DNA of 64,000 bases, from assembly GCA_030035585.1 (NCBI GenBank), contig CM057477.1, positions 61,361,447 through 61,425,446 of the forward strand, in the 5' to 3' direction. The translations under genes and the position numbers were made by a program. Below are positions 9,153-21,255 of this stretch, one piece after another. Every line of letters starts with the position of its first letter. Within the stretch, counting starts at the first letter, position 1. This DNA comes from Dugong dugon (taxonomy: Eukaryota > Chordata > Mammalia > Sirenia > Dugongidae). The notes under the pieces are model-generated. The model searched no databases. It was not told the origin of the DNA and saw only the letters and a program-made list of their open reading frames with translations.

Positions 9153-11020
9153 GGAACAAACTCCAAGTCCAGGGTTCAGTCCTAAAGCTTGGAAGTTGAA
9201 AGCTAAAGAACACAAGGGGGAAAATGCTCTTAGAAACTAGAACACAGACGAATCTGAAGTGTCAAAAGAAGACAATTAAAAAAAAAAAAAATCTGTCAGA
9301 TCTTTCAAGACAAGCCTTTGGTGCACTTAACTAGTCATCCCCCAAGATCTAAGATCCCACACCTCCCTGACAACAAATCAAGGGTCAAAAGCAGGTTACA
9401 GTGATGTTCGCTTTTATGAGGCTTCTTGCAGCTGTTCCTTGAATGAGCTGAAATCTATAAATAAGTGCATCTCCAGACCCATTACGCAGTGCATTAGTGT
9501 AACAAAGGCATACACATGTACAGTACTAAAGAAGTGAAATCACTGGAAGAAAGAAAAGTTTCAATTTGGCATGCACTAGAGAGGATAAAAAGCAGACCTT
9601 GGCCATTTCTCAAATACAAAACATCATCACGGATCTGTGATTACATCCTCTGTGATTCCACTTTGTCTAGCAGCTGATTTTAAACTACAAATCATCTTCC
9701 TTCCATCTTAGGGAGGGAATGGTTACCAAATGGATGATAAGGTTTTACCCAATGGCATCTAAGTCTGTAAAAAACTCTGCATTAAAGAGAGAGAGATTAC
9801 CAGAAGGTCTCTCTCTGAATCCATGCAATCAAACAAAACGACAAAATTTGCCACAGAGACAACTTAGTCAGCGTGGACAAGATAGTAGATAAAGTCAATT
9901 ATCTTTTGACACGAAGAAAAATACTATTCGGCATTACATATAGAAGTCTAGAGAAATGGCGGAGTTTTAAAAACATTCAAGAAACCTTTGTCTTGAGGGA
10001 AAAATATTTCAGATTTCTAAATTGAACAAAACAGGAAAAACACAAGCCTGTGACTGTAGGGATGACGTACCTTACTTTCCATTAAAGACAGAAAAAAAAA
10101 ATAGGACTGGATGGTACTATGATAACATGTATTTGCAAGCTTTTGTATAGACAGGTTCTAAAATACATTTAGACTATTTCAGATTTTCTGAGAAGGGTGA
10201 TATTATGAAATATGTAATGGCTCAACTCATTTCCCTCATTAATGGAAATCAACCAACCACACACTCACACCGTATGTTGCCATAGGTTGTTGTTTTCTAT
10301 CTTCCAAAATACACCAACCACAGAAAAAGTTACCATTGCTGGACTCCACTGGTGAGTGAGTTATTAAAGGAAGCGATCTCATCAGTAAGCACAAGCCTGG
10401 ATCCATTAAAAGTACAAGAGTCTTCTTTAAACAAAGCTTTTCTAAGCCCCTGGCATTTAGGACAAACATGCCCAAGTTCATAGAGCATCAAGGTCGGAAG
10501 AACCGAACGAAGCCTGTGAGTTCATCAATTCCAACTTCTCCTAGGCACAGAAGTCCCCAAAATATTTCTGAAAGCAACTGACTAGCCTCTCTAGAAATGG
10601 GCGTGGCTGCCCACTGTCTGAGAGCCCTAAACCTTGCAAGGTCTCCTTTCAGTGAAGCCCTTATCTGAAAAAGAAAAGATCTGCATGCAATCCTACTTCT
10701 GCAGTGATGTGTGAACTGGAGAAAGTGACTCTCCTATCCCCAGCATAGATATACTGGGGCTTAATTAACAACCATCTAAGTAAGTCACAGACAAATTTGT
10801 GAAAGCAAATAAGGATGTATCAGATAATTCTTGCCTCGCTTCAAGAGGCAAGTTTTCTATGTGTTGACACTCTCTCTGTTAACATTCGTGCTGGAAAAGT
10901 TCTACTGAGTAAACAGAATACTGAAACGAAATAAAAGCTTCACCTGAAATGGCAGAGCTATGCAATGCTGAGAAAGAGTAACAGAGAGGGCAGAGGAGGC
11001 AGTCCTTTTGAAACAGGCAA
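9153..11020. other. Unique sequence, no gene
   Basis: About 1.9 kb without a recognised mobile element. Open frames are short and without domains. The stretch 10480-10640 has a low-grade resemblance to an ancient LINE, but I cannot name it. Confidence 0.5.
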
Positions 11021-11226
11021 TTGTTGTTGTTTTAAGTGCCATCCCCCGTCAATTCTGACTCGTAGCAACCCCACATGACAGGATAAAACTGCCCCATTGC
11101 ATGCCCTAGGCTGTAATCTTTAGGGGAGCAGATTGCCAGGTCCTTCTCCCACAGAGTGGCAGTGGGTTCGAACTGCCAACCCTTTGATTAGCAGCTGAGC
11201 ACTTAATCATGCCACCAGAGCTCCTT
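11021..11226 (-). mobile_element. AfroSINE, AAC-tailed type
   Basis: Antisense, with 'ttgttgttgt' (the AAC-type tail in reverse) at its left end and 'ccaccagagctcctt' at its head. Confidence 0.92.
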
Positions 11227-11238
11227 GAGAAAGAGGGT

Positions 11239-11440
11239 TTGTTGTTGTGGTGTGCTGTTGAGTCGATTCCCACTCAGAGCGATCCTATATGACAGAGTAT
11301 ACCTGCCTCATAGGGTTTCCTAGGCTCTAATCTTTACAGGACCAGATAGCCAGGTCTTTTCTTCTGCAGAGCCGCTGGTGGGTTCAACCACTGACCTTCT
11401 GGTTAGCAACCGAGCACTTAACCACTGTGCCACCAGGGTT
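11239..11440 (-). mobile_element. AfroSINE, tandem with the previous copy
   Basis: Antisense from 'tgtgctgttgagtcgattcc' to 'accactgtgccaccagggtt'. An exact 11-bp direct repeat (ccttgagaaag) at 11223-11233 and 11441-11451 flanks it. The repeat includes the 'cctt' end of the first SINE, so this copy landed at that head end. Confidence 0.94.
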
Positions 11441-11451
11441 CCTTGAGAAAG

Positions 11452-14395
11452 GGGTAACACCTCCTAAACAAAAACTGGTTTGAGTCCAGATAGTTGCTGA
11501 GAGAGGTGAATTCTATAAACCACAGCCACAGCCACAAATCAAGGAACAATTTTTTGTATGCATGTGCAGTGAAGAAAGGCATATTGGTCACAAACTGGCC
11601 TTTTTGGCTGCACTTATACATAGAAAGCAATTTCTATGAACATTATTATCTTCTTATCTAAAGGAAAGCAGACGATATATAATCCTACGTTGGGGGCTGT
11701 TTTGTACTCAGAGTTTTCATTAGGTGCTCATTTTACACCTTGACCCAACCATGGAAAACATAATAAGCTACCAAGTGAAACATTTTAATTGTAGTGGATA
11801 AATAACCATAACCAGCTGCAACCTCTGGTAAATGAATTATCTATATCCCAAAATGCCCTGCTTAGAGCTCTTTAATCTATGGAAATCTACCTGCAATAAA
11901 ACCCAGATCAGACTGAGCCAGCCGGGGCCAGTTGCACATCCTGTTGAACGTTTCTCCTTAGAAGGGTCACAAAGAACATATTAGTTACTTTTTAAACTAA
12001 TGTGCTCCTAATAATGCCATTGAAACATGATGAATAAATCATTAGCCCTGCAGTCACGACTGCCCCAGGACTTACAGACTGAGCATGACACACCCTTTCG
12101 CCTCCAATTTGTTGCCCTGGGCCAGCAACCATGTTTGGTTTCTCCAAGTGACCACCTACAACGAGACCTTCTTCATGCTCTGTATGCAGTGAGCAAGGAG
12201 AGCGGATGCCTCCGGATCCCCTGGAGTGGTCCGTTTTACTCCTAAGGAGAGGAGACCTAGAAGACTTGGTGGGCTAGATGGGGGAGTGTTCCTAGGGTTC
12301 AAGAGCCTGATGAAACTGCAGGGTGCAGCAAGACATCCAGCTGTAAAGTTCTAGGCTAGAAGGAAGCATTCCGCAAAAACAGGTCAAACCTCTGGTGCTA
12401 CTGGCTGGGTGCAGCAAGACTCAAATGGAGGTGCTCAGTAGCAAAGCACTCAGACCTGAGACTAGGGATGGGAGGGGCACCATATGTCTAGCTTTCAGGG
12501 ACATATGTGATCCAGGAGTTAATAGAAAGGAAGATTGTCCTGGTTCTTTCTTGGTGGAGGTCTTTATGTTCCAGCTACACGCAGAGGTCAGGGATCCTGA
12601 GAAGTAAGGACTGGCTGCAGGCAGTGATCTCAGTGATGCCCTCAGTACCTGGAGGGCCACCATGAAGGGGCCCATCTGCCTCTGGGAAAGCAGTGTATTT
12701 TTCTAAGGTATGGCTGCGTTACTGGTTAGGCACGTGTGGCACGGAGGTTCACAGTAATGTTTGAGACCTGAAAACACCTTGTGTCGACATTTAATGAAAA
12801 GTACATTACCAAAAACAAACAATTATTTAATTAAATATCTATAAATTTTGTATTCTGGCAGCTTCGTTAATTATCAGGTTTAATATTCATACAAATGGCA
12901 TTATAGTTGCAAACCATTTGTAAGTGGGCTTTCTCACTTTGCAAAGATTCCTGAGTCTGTACAATTATGGGGAAATCATAGCCAGTTTTAAATTAAGGGA
13001 ATAATTTGTAGGCAAATGATCTCAAAGGCAAAATTATAAAAATCCTCTCAAAAATTCTTATAAACAAATTATATTTAATGTAAGATGTGAATGCATTTCA
13101 CATGCCTGATGTGATGTGGGCTGAGGCCTTTAAAAGCAAAGCTGCCTGGAGCCTACAAAGGTATTAATGGCTGTGTTTGGAGGCACTGTCTTTCTTTCCT
13201 GCCTACTGTGTGCGAGAAACACAAAGTTGTATTTCCCTCTCAGATTCACCAAACTCAGTTCAGGGTCAAATGCCATTCCTAGTTATTTATTCACAGATTA
13301 AGTATATCAAGGGAAGGCAGGGGAACAAACAATAATTGACCTTAAAGAATACAGATACGAGAGAAAAACATCTGGCCCATAGTACTGAATGCAATTTCAT
13401 GTTGGCTTAGAGTAATCGTATTTATTTACAGGTTTTATTATTTTTTTTTTTAAAAAAAAGAAATTATGCTGAATGTGCTTTGTGGGAATTACAGCATATT
13501 GCTATTGCTACCATGGTTTATTATTTTCACAGCTAGGTGGCTTAAACCCAACCTAAACAAATATTTTAAAAGAATTCCCACTAGCATTATCACATTTTTT
13601 TCCCTTTCTAGTCTTAATGAAAAAGATCTTCTGCTCCCCAAGCCCTCCAATATTCTTATACTTGAGCAATTCTAAATTTTATGGTTTATTATGAGATAAT
13701 GTTCATTGTAAAATAATGACTAAGAAAATAACCAGCAACTAGTGGTGGTTAAACAGTGCAGTATATGAAATAATGGCATTTGATAACTGCAGTGGCTGTC
13801 AAGTCCAAACACACAGCACACCATGACTATTATGGCTATTAGGATAATGATTTTATTACTTGCACAATGAAGTAGACATGTGTTCATGTACTTATCCAAC
13901 ATATCGACTTGACATCATCTGTACAACACAAAGAGTTTTATTAGTAAGGTAAAAACAAAGTAGATATAACGCTAAGGCAGATAATCAACAAAAACAAAAT
14001 ACAGCATTATTTCTAGACTTCCCACAGTACAATCTCCTAACACCAAACTCTTACTTTAATAGGGGTCACCATCTTCATTCGAATACACTCCTTAAACTCC
14101 TACCACTCCTAGCTATCAGCTAACTCAACGGTCCCATCTTTTTTTCTAGCAGCATAATTTGCATGGAAACGTAGGGATGCAGGTCTCAACAATCTGAGAA
14201 CAAGTGTCACTATACATTAAGGAGAAATGAACCAATACTTTTATAAGGAAATGTTTATTTTAAAAGAATACTAAAATAATGTGTGCTTGTAATGAGTTCA
14301 AACAAAGCTAAAGTCAATAAAGTAAAAGGGAAATGCCATTTCCTCACCCCTTCCCCACAGCCAATCATACTCTCCAGAGGCATCACCCTTTGGGA
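11452..14395. other. Unique sequence, no gene
   Basis: About 2.9 kb with no recognised repeat except poly-A/T runs (13441-13460). Open frames up to 84 codons lack domains. The AT-rich block at about 12790-13110 is repeat-poor and could be conserved non-coding DNA, but that is only an inference from composition. Confidence 0.5.
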
Positions 14396-14592
14396 AAATA
14401 GCTTATTATATAACAGCCCCTGTGGTAAGCAGTTAACGTCCTTGACCTCATGAAAAATCCACAACAACCTCTGAAATAGCTGCTATTAGCAACTTTATAC
14501 AAAACAACAGAACTAAGGGTCAGAAGGTTAAGACTTTGGTTCATTTATCCAAAGTCACAAAGCTAAGGAATGGTATAGCCCAGGATTCCTTT
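14396..14592 (-). mobile_element. MIR
   Basis: 'aagggtcagaaggttaagac', 'ccaaagtcacaaagctaagg' and 'atagcccaggattcc' match the antisense of the MIR core and tRNA-like head. Old and diverged. Confidence 0.65.
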
Positions 14593-14744
14593 TGTCTTAC
14601 CTGACCTCTGTTTTTATAGATTTGGGGAACTAAGGTTACTTCTAACAAAGAATTAGACTATGCATTCCCCCTGGGTTTGGCTGGTTCCAAAGACAGAGGA
14701 GTCTGGGGTAAAGCATTAGTTCTATCCCCTGGGGATTTATTCAC

Positions 14745-14890
14745 TAAACAAGTCTTTATTAAATGCTTACTGTATGCAGGTCACTGTGCTCTATGCCAGG
14801 AATAAAATGGCAAGGAGGATATACAGCTTGTCTTCAAGGAGTGTGGAATCCAGTGGGAGAAATGAGCAAATTAACCAGCATTAGCAAAGC
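14745..14890 (-). mobile_element. L2 3' end
   Basis: 'ttattaaatgcttactgtat' and 'tcactgtgctctatgccagg' followed by 'aagtgtggaatccagtggg'-like text match antisense L2 3' sequence. Confidence 0.65.
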
Positions 14891-15074
14891 CTGCTGAAAT
14901 ATGGCATACTATGCACTCTTAAGAGCCTGCCTACTATAAGGGAAAAAAAAAAAAAATCCAGCAACCATATTCTGGATAAAACTACTTATAAATGTATTGC
15001 TAAATTTGTAGGAATGAAGAAAATTCTCTAAGAACCCCACCCCTGCCCTCCGTAAAAAAAAAAAAGTAGGCTGA

Positions 15075-15533
15075 CAAAATGCAGAAACACCCAAACGCCC
15101 ATCAACAGATGAATGGATAAACAAAATGTGGCATATACACACAATGGAATATTACTCAGCCATAATGACGAATGAATTCCTGCTACATGCTACAACATGG
15201 ATGAACCTGGAAAACATTAAGTTGAGGGATATAAGTCAATCACAAAAAAAGATAGATATCGTGTGATTTCACTAATAGGAAACACTCAGAACAGGCAATG
15301 TACAGAGATCAGAGCTTAACAGTGGTTATGGGGAAGGACAGGGAGTAGATAGAGGAGAATCTTTGTTTAGCCAGCACTGAGTTTTTGTTTGTAGGGATGG
15401 AAAATACGGTAATGGATGTTGGTGAGGCTTGCATAACAATTGATGAAATTGGTTTCATTGAATCGTACAAGCGAAAAATGTTGAATTGGCAAATGTTGTG
15501 CTTCCTAATTTTTTAAATTAAAAAAAAAAATGT
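15075..15533 (+). mobile_element. Old L1 3' end (ORF2 C-terminus plus 3' UTR)
   Basis: 'ccatcaacagatgaatggat', 'caatggaatattactcagcc' and 'tgctacaacatggatgaacc' are the sense strand of the L1 ORF2 C-terminal region. A short 3' UTR and an A-run at 15520-15533 follow. It is truncated at its 5' end and frame-broken. Confidence 0.88.
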
Positions 15534-15959
15534 TGGCTGAAACCAAAAGGAGGAGCAGTGAGCAGTAAGTAAACATGAAGACAGAGTTGCTGGGGGGGAA
15601 CATGCCAGTGTCGGCATGGCATCCGGAGACTAAGCCTGTTGTGTCAGGGCCTGGAAGCTTTGCTGTATCTCTGCATGGCCCCTACCCCAGTTGGCCATCT
15701 TGAACCCTCCACTTCAGTCCAAAAAGACAGCAAAGGAAAGAATCCAAAAAAGTCAGCAGAAATCACTGCTGGAAAAAAACTCGGGATCCATGCTTTATCG
15801 AGAGGCACATTTTTCTTAAATTAGAGCAAGAACATAGTGTTTAGAGAAAAGAAGAGAGGTAACGAACACATAAGGTATCTACCTAGAGTTGATCTGTAGC
15901 CTGAGGGTTTTAACAGGATAGGTTTTATTAGAAAGTCTCACAGAAGCCCTGGCCAAAAT
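15534..15959. other. Unique sequence, no gene
   Basis: Nothing recognised. Confidence 0.55.
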
Positions 15960-16283
15960 TGAGCCTGCTGCTGCTGTTAGCTGCTGTGGAGTCAACCCCC
16001 CACTCATGGCGACCCCAGGGGCAAGGGGGTTAGACTACTGTAATCCACAGGGTTTTCACTGGGTGATTTTTTTTTTTTTTTTTTGAAGTAGATCTCCCAG
16101 CCTTTCTTCCTAGTCTGTCTTAGTCTGGAAGCTCTGCAGAAGTCTTTTCAGCATTACAAAAACATACAAGCCTCTAATGACAGACAGGTGGTGGCTGTGC
16201 ATGAAGTGCTTTGGCTGGGAATCGAACTGGGGTCTCCCACATGGGAGGCAAGAATTCTATCACTGAACCACCACTGCCCCCTA
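15960..16283 (-). mobile_element. SINE with tRNA-Gly-like head
   Basis: Read on the minus strand, the head 'gcagtggtggttcagtgata' with 'ccagttcgattcccagcc' closely resembles tRNA-Gly(GCC), including A and B boxes. The body contains 'cttccagactaagacagact' and 'aggaagaaag'. The tail is 'ggggtcgccatgagtggggg' and then CAG/AAC-type units. A poly-T run (16068-16084) interrupts the body. The body and tail are shared with the plus-strand SINE at 20.17 kb. It is not a functional tRNA gene. Confidence 0.8.
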
Positions 16284-16288
16284 AACTG

Positions 16289-16444
16289 GGCAAAACCCGT
16301 CACCGTCCAGTTGATTCCAACTCATAGCGACCCTATGGACAGAGTAGAACTGACCCGTAGGGTTTCCAAGGAGCAGCTGGTGGATTCGAACTGCCAACCT
16401 TCTGGTTAGCAGCTGAGCTCTTAACCACTACACCACCAGGGCCT
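16289..16444 (-). mobile_element. AfroSINE
   Basis: Antisense, 'acccgtcaccgtccagttga' to 'actacaccaccagggcc'. It lies directly beside the tRNA-Gly-headed SINE. Confidence 0.94.
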
Positions 16445-18530
16445 AGCTTTATCCAAATACATATATTGAGGGTAAACCTGCAGTTGAGCTGAGAGCTAGA
16501 CAAAATGAAGGCATAAACATCATCTCCATCAAGGACTACCAAGAAAGATGGTTGTCCCTGTATAGATAGCTCCTATTTGCAATTCTCACTTGACTAATAC
16601 CCACACCATACTTCTGCCTGATGAGATGTAATAGTGAGAGAAGAATGGTAGGATGGAAAGGCAGGTTAGGGCCACATACGTGGATGGGAAGGCTCGGAGA
16701 TAAAGTCGTGCTACTATTACTTTTCTTTACCTCACCCTGCCCAAATCCCTTCCCATGCTACTTCTTTTACATGTACTTCCTAATACCTTATCCTGAACAC
16801 AAGGTATCTCATCACACTGGCAGGTAGCTACCTGGCAGGGGTACAGAGTTCAGTCCTCCTTCGTTCCTGCCACCATAACAAGAGCTACAGAAACTAGGAA
16901 GGGAAAGGACTGTGGAGCTGGGAAAAGTCAGGAGCTGAATAAGCCAGAAATTCCAACTTCTAATTCCCATTCCAAGGCAGCACTGACATTTGGGAAGTAC
17001 TGGCAGCTTGAGGGTCTACTTCAGTTATCGTGTGATGAACACTTTAGTCAGTATCCCACTGTGTGCTTATCAGAATCACTGTCCATCGTGGCAGTGACTT
17101 TTTCATTCCCAGTAAAGGCAAACCTACACCCTGAGAGCTCAGCTGGTGACTTCCCTCTCCCTGCCTCTCCTATGAAAATGTGTGAAGCGGCCGGCAGATT
17201 TGGATCTCACGCTGCCTGTCACACGCTCCCCATGAGCCAGTTTCCTGAGCTGTTGCACTTATGCTTTCAATCCTCATCTCACAAGTCATTTGAAGGGGTA
17301 ACACATAATGCGTTTTTGAGAAGCTGAGAAAAATGAAACACTACTGGAAAAACTATCAGATACTTTGGTAGTTAAAACCAGACCCCTTTAGATAGGCCCT
17401 CATAAATTCTTGCGATTACAACATCAGCAAAAACTCCACTAACAACTTCGTGAGCACATCTTCACACAAACTATTCCCTCCTGAACATTACATATTCTGG
17501 TTTCTTCTGTTTTTCTACCACTATTTTGGTTGGATTCATTCTTGATGATACACATGAGAAGAGAATAGTAAAATAGGGGGTTTGAGTGTGTGTGTGCACG
17601 CGCATGTGTGTGTGGCAGCAGTCTGGCAGGAGCATCAGTGTTTGGTCTGTAAGTTCCTGTGGTCCCAGAGTTCAAACAGCAGGAAAGGCTTGTGGTGTAA
17701 TATGATGTCTCAATTGAGCACACCAAATTCAGAGTAACAGTCAGCGATGGCAAAGACCTTTTGGAGATGTAATCTGCCGTTAGATCACACACTTGGGAAT
17801 CAAAGAGATGAGCAGGCCATGTCAGAAAGGGCAGCGAATTAAAGAGAAAATGTGAATTAATACCGAAAATGTGATGCAGAATAAATCAGAGGTTATATGT
17901 TGTATCCCTCCAATCAGAGTTGTATCGAGCTCAAATTGTTTCTGAATTTGCAAGCTCCTTGCTGAGCTAAATTGCAAAGATAAATTTGTATGAGGAGAAA
18001 AGGGGATTTCTGAAGCATATTGAATCTAATGCAGTGGTTGTAAGCTTTTGTATGAAATTCAGAAAAGTCTAAGACATTTCTTCCAACCTATGTGATCACA
18101 GTTTTGTTATATGCAGTTGCATATGCTTATTTCATGCCATCCACTAGTTTTCTTGTATTTGCATGTTCTTGATCCAAATCAATCAAAGCATATGAAGTAT
18201 AAGGAACAGGGGCTCAACATGGAGGCTAACCAACTCAAAGAATTTAACTGTATACTACTGCTTGTCTTGTCCATTACAGCGAACAACACGCAAAATAGGA
18301 ATGGTAGGATGCTACTTAGGTCTGGCTAATGTGGGTGGGGAGGCATTAGGACCAGGACAGAGAAGTCAAGTCCAACAGCCTACTCTGTACTTTTACAAAA
18401 AACTAAACAAAGTAAAACCAAACAAAAACCATCCAGCTACTAGTACATTTAAAGCTTGCCGGGAGGAAGAAGTTAACAGCAATAACAAGATGTAGGGATT
18501 AACAAAGGAATGTTTGCCCCTGTCTACGTG
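16445..18530. other. Unique sequence with one TG microsatellite, no gene
   Basis: About 2.1 kb. A 117-codon minus frame (17439-17792) runs through the TG/CA tract and has no domain. The AT-rich block at 17830-18090 is repeat-free. Confidence 0.5.
17583..17617. repeat. TG dinucleotide repeat
   Basis: gagtgtgtgtgtgcacgcgcatgtgtgtgtg-type tract, imperfect, with potential for left-handed helix. Confidence 0.85.
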
Positions 18531-18726
18531 TGGTTGTGTGGCATCAGCTCTACTGCGACTCATAGTGACCCTATATTACAGAGTAGAACTGCCCCATAGG
18601 GTTTTCTAGGCTGTAATTTTTACAGGAGCAGATTGCCAGGTCTTTTCTTCTGCAAAGTCACTGGTGAGTTGGAACTGCCCACCTTTTGGTTAGCAGAGCA
18701 GTTAACCACTGCACCATCAGGGCTGC
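18531..18726 (-). mobile_element. AfroSINE
   Basis: Antisense: 'tgcgactcatagtgacccta', 'gctgtaatttttacaggagc' and head 'ctgcaccatcagggctg'. Confidence 0.93.
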
Positions 18727-18754
18727 CATTGAGTTGATTCTGACTTACAGCAAC
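18727..18754 (-). mobile_element. AfroSINE, 3' part of a copy split by an LTR
   Basis: 'gccattgagttgattctgac' is the antisense AfroSINE tail. It continues at 19265 with 'gtgaccctataggacag', exactly where the consensus predicts. Confidence 0.9.
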
Positions 18755-19264
18755 TGTCTTAGTTATCTAGTGCTGCCATAACAGAAATACCACAAGTGGA
18801 TGGCTTTAACAAAGAGAAACTTATTTTCTCACAGTCGAATAGGCTACAAGTCCCAATTCAGGGTATCAGCTCCAGGAGGCTTTCTCTGTCGGCTCTGGAA
18901 GAAGGCCCTTGTGATACATCAGTCTTTCCTTGGTCTGGGAGCATCTCAGCGCAGGAACCTCAGGTCCAAAGGATGTGCTCTGCTCCCGGCACTGCTTTCT
19001 TGGTGGTGTGTGGTCCCCCCTTCTCTGCTTGCTTTCCTTTCATCTCTTGTAAGATAAAAGGTGGTGCAGGCCACACCCCAGGGAAACTCCCTATATAGTG
19101 GATTAGGGATGTGACCTTAGTAAGGGTGTTACACAATCCCACCCTAATCCTCTTTAACATAAAATTATAATCACAAAATGGAGAACAACCACACAATATT
19201 GGGAATCATGGCCCAGCCAAACCGATACACACATTTTTTGGGGGAATGAATTCAATTCATGACA
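18755..19264 (-). mobile_element. MaLR-like solo LTR inserted in an AfroSINE
   Basis: A 510-bp unit, TGTCTTAGTTATCTAGTGC to AATTCATGACA on the plus strand, i.e. the reverse of the LTR at 4787-5280. Shared internal landmarks on the LTR sense strand are 'ccaccaagaaagcagtgccg', 'gagcagagc', 'gccatccacttgtggtattt' and the terminal 'actaagaca'. The flanking pentamers gcaac (18750-18754) and gtgac (19265-19269) differ at two positions, and the intact SINE consensus there is gcgac. This fits a 5-bp target duplication with one change per side. Confidence 0.9.
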
Positions 19265-19385
19265 GTGACCCTATAGGACAGGGTATAACTGCCCCATAGG
19301 GTTTCCCAGGAGTGGCTGGTGGATTCGAACTGCCCACCTTTTGGTTAGCAGCCAAGCTCTTAACCACTGCACCACCAGGGCCCCT
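19265..19385 (-). mobile_element. AfroSINE, 5' part of the split copy
   Basis: 'gtgaccctataggacagggt' to 'ctgcaccaccagggccc' completes the SINE begun at 18727. Confidence 0.93.
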
Positions 19386-20169
19386 ACATACATATACTGG
19401 TTCTACATTGGGAAACTGCAGCATATTTGGTCAAAAAAGGTCTTCCTATTTACACTGATAATTTCCTCTTCTTCTTTTTTTTGTTCTTCAGAGGACACCT
19501 TTATATACGAGTTTTTTAAAATTCTGATCAGAATTGGCAGTGGGAAAGGAGCTGAGGAAATAATACAGACTCCAGCACTTATGTGACACATTCACAAACC
19601 CTATGAATTTTTAATGAAGGAACAATGTCCACAATAAGATTTGAAATGAGGTTTTTCTTGTGGGTGCTCTTACAGTAAGTGGAGTGTGAGTGGTTTTTAC
19701 CTTATATTCAGTAAACGATACCAAGGGCAGAAAACAGCACAACAGAAAATAAGAGCAAATTGTTGATTGCTCATAAATCTTTTTTCCCCCAGATTTTCAG
19801 AAGTGTGCCAGTTTTTTAAATTGTATTTCATTTTATTTATATTCCACATATGTGCTAAGGACCTCAATGGTACGGAAAGTCATTTTTAAACAGTCATGAC
19901 CTAAAGCTGTCATTACATGTTGAATCGAGAAATTTTTATTCGTTCAATACGTTTTAACTGTACCAAACTTCCAAGCAGAACTTTGGAGAGAAACATATTA
20001 AGTTTCTCCATTTGCAAACTAAGCAATCTCAAATGAGTATTTTAAAAAAAAAAAAAAAGCATAGAAACTATAGAATACAGAATGGGTGATTCTATTAACT
20101 GGCATTTTGAGGCTGAAGCTTAACTCTTGTCTATACGGCTTCATACAGCATAAATCTACCACCTGTGTA
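19386..20169. other. Unique AT-rich sequence, no gene
   Basis: No gene or repeat family recognised. An A-run lies at 20044-20058. Confidence 0.55.
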
Positions 20170-20535
20170 TCAGTTTGTCATACTGTGGTGGCTTGAGTAT
20201 TACTATGATGCTAGAAGCTATGCCACTGGTATTTTAAACACCAGTAGGGTCACCCATGGTGAACAGGTTTCAGTGTAGCTTCCAGACTAAAACAGACTAG
20301 GAAGAAAAGTCCTGGTGATCTACTTAGCCAGTGAAACCCCTACGGATCACCACAGAATATTGTCCAATGTAGGGCTGGAAGATAAGCCCCCTAGGTTGAA
20401 AGGTGCCAAAACAATGGACTCGAGCATACCAACAATTGTGAAGATGGTGTCAGACTGGGCAATTTTTCATTCCGTTGTATATAGGATCACCACGAGTCAG
20501 AGCCAACTCAGTGACAGCTAATAATAATAATAATG
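20170..20535 (+). mobile_element. Long afrotherian SINE with a non-Gly head
   Basis: The head 'tggtggcttgagtattacta' is followed by 'gctagaagctatgccactgg' and by the body 'cttccagactaaaacagact', 'aggaagaaaag', shared with the SINE at 15.96 kb. A longer middle ends in 'tcaccacgagtcagagccaa' and an (AAT)n tail. At about 365 bp it is longer than ordinary AfroSINEs. The family name is not certain to me. Confidence 0.75.
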
Positions 20536-20574
20536 GCATTAGTTTCCGGAATCAGAAACTTACACAAATGGCTT

Positions 20575-21040
20575 CCCATTAATCTTAGATGGCCTCCAAA
20601 GTCCTACAGAATGTGGCTCCAAGTCACTTCTACAACCTCACTTCCTATAGCTTCACCTTCTTACTGAGTTCCATCAGCACAGGAGGATGACTGCTCTTCC
20701 TTGAGCTTGCCAAGCATGATCATTTATCAGCGACTTTGTATTTGTGGGTCCTCCAGATACCTGCACAACCACCAGGCTCCCTCAACTTACTCCCTACTCA
20801 GCTCAAATGTCACCTCTGCAGAGAAGCCTTCCCTGGTCTCTACCTAAAACAGCAACATCTGTTAAGTTCTTTCCTCTACTCAGTCTTACTTCTCTCCAAA
20901 GGATTTCTCAGATTCTGATGTTACATTACATCATTATTTCTTTGATAAACTGGTCTTCCACAAGGGCAGGCTTTATATTTTTATGCTTTTCCCTGCTTAA
21001 TCACCAGCAGCCAAAACAGTGCCCAGTGCACAGTCGGCAC
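20575..21040 (+). mobile_element. L2 3' region
   Basis: 'cctccaaagtcctacagaat', 'gctcaaatgtcacctctgca', 'gagaagccttccctggtctc' and 'ccaaaacagtgcccagtgca' follow L2 sense-strand order. The open frames here (for example 20744-21112) are translations of this fossil. Confidence 0.85.
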
Positions 21041-21255
21041 CAAAAACCCAAACCAAGTCAGTTGCCATCCAGAGGATTTCGACTCATGGCGGCCCCATGT
21101 GTATCAGAGTAAAATTGTACTCCGTAGGGTTTTCAATGGCTTTGATCTTTTGGAAGTGGATGGTCAACACTTTTTCTGAGGCATTTCTGGATGGATTCAA
21201 ACCACCGATCTGTTCGTAGCCAAGCACTTAACTGTTTGTGCACTCAGGGATTCCA
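21041..21255 (-). mobile_element. AfroSINE (diverged subtype)
   Basis: Antisense: 'ccaaaccaagtcagttgcca', 'gtagggttttcaatggcttt' and head 'gtttgtgcactcagggattc'. It is inserted at the end of the L2. Confidence 0.9.

Noticed and set aside
12027..12675. Overlapping 70-84-codon frames on both strands
   Set aside because: Mutually overlapping, without domains, and in a non-repetitive but unremarkable region.
16188..16283. tRNA-Gly gene on the minus strand
   Set aside because: The tRNA-like stretch has mismatches in the stems and is joined to a SINE body. It is a SINE head, not a tRNA gene.
17439..17792. 117-codon minus-strand open frame
   Set aside because: Runs through a TG/CA microsatellite and has no domain.
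20744..21112. 122-codon open frame
   Set aside because: Translation of an L2 fossil running into an AfroSINE.
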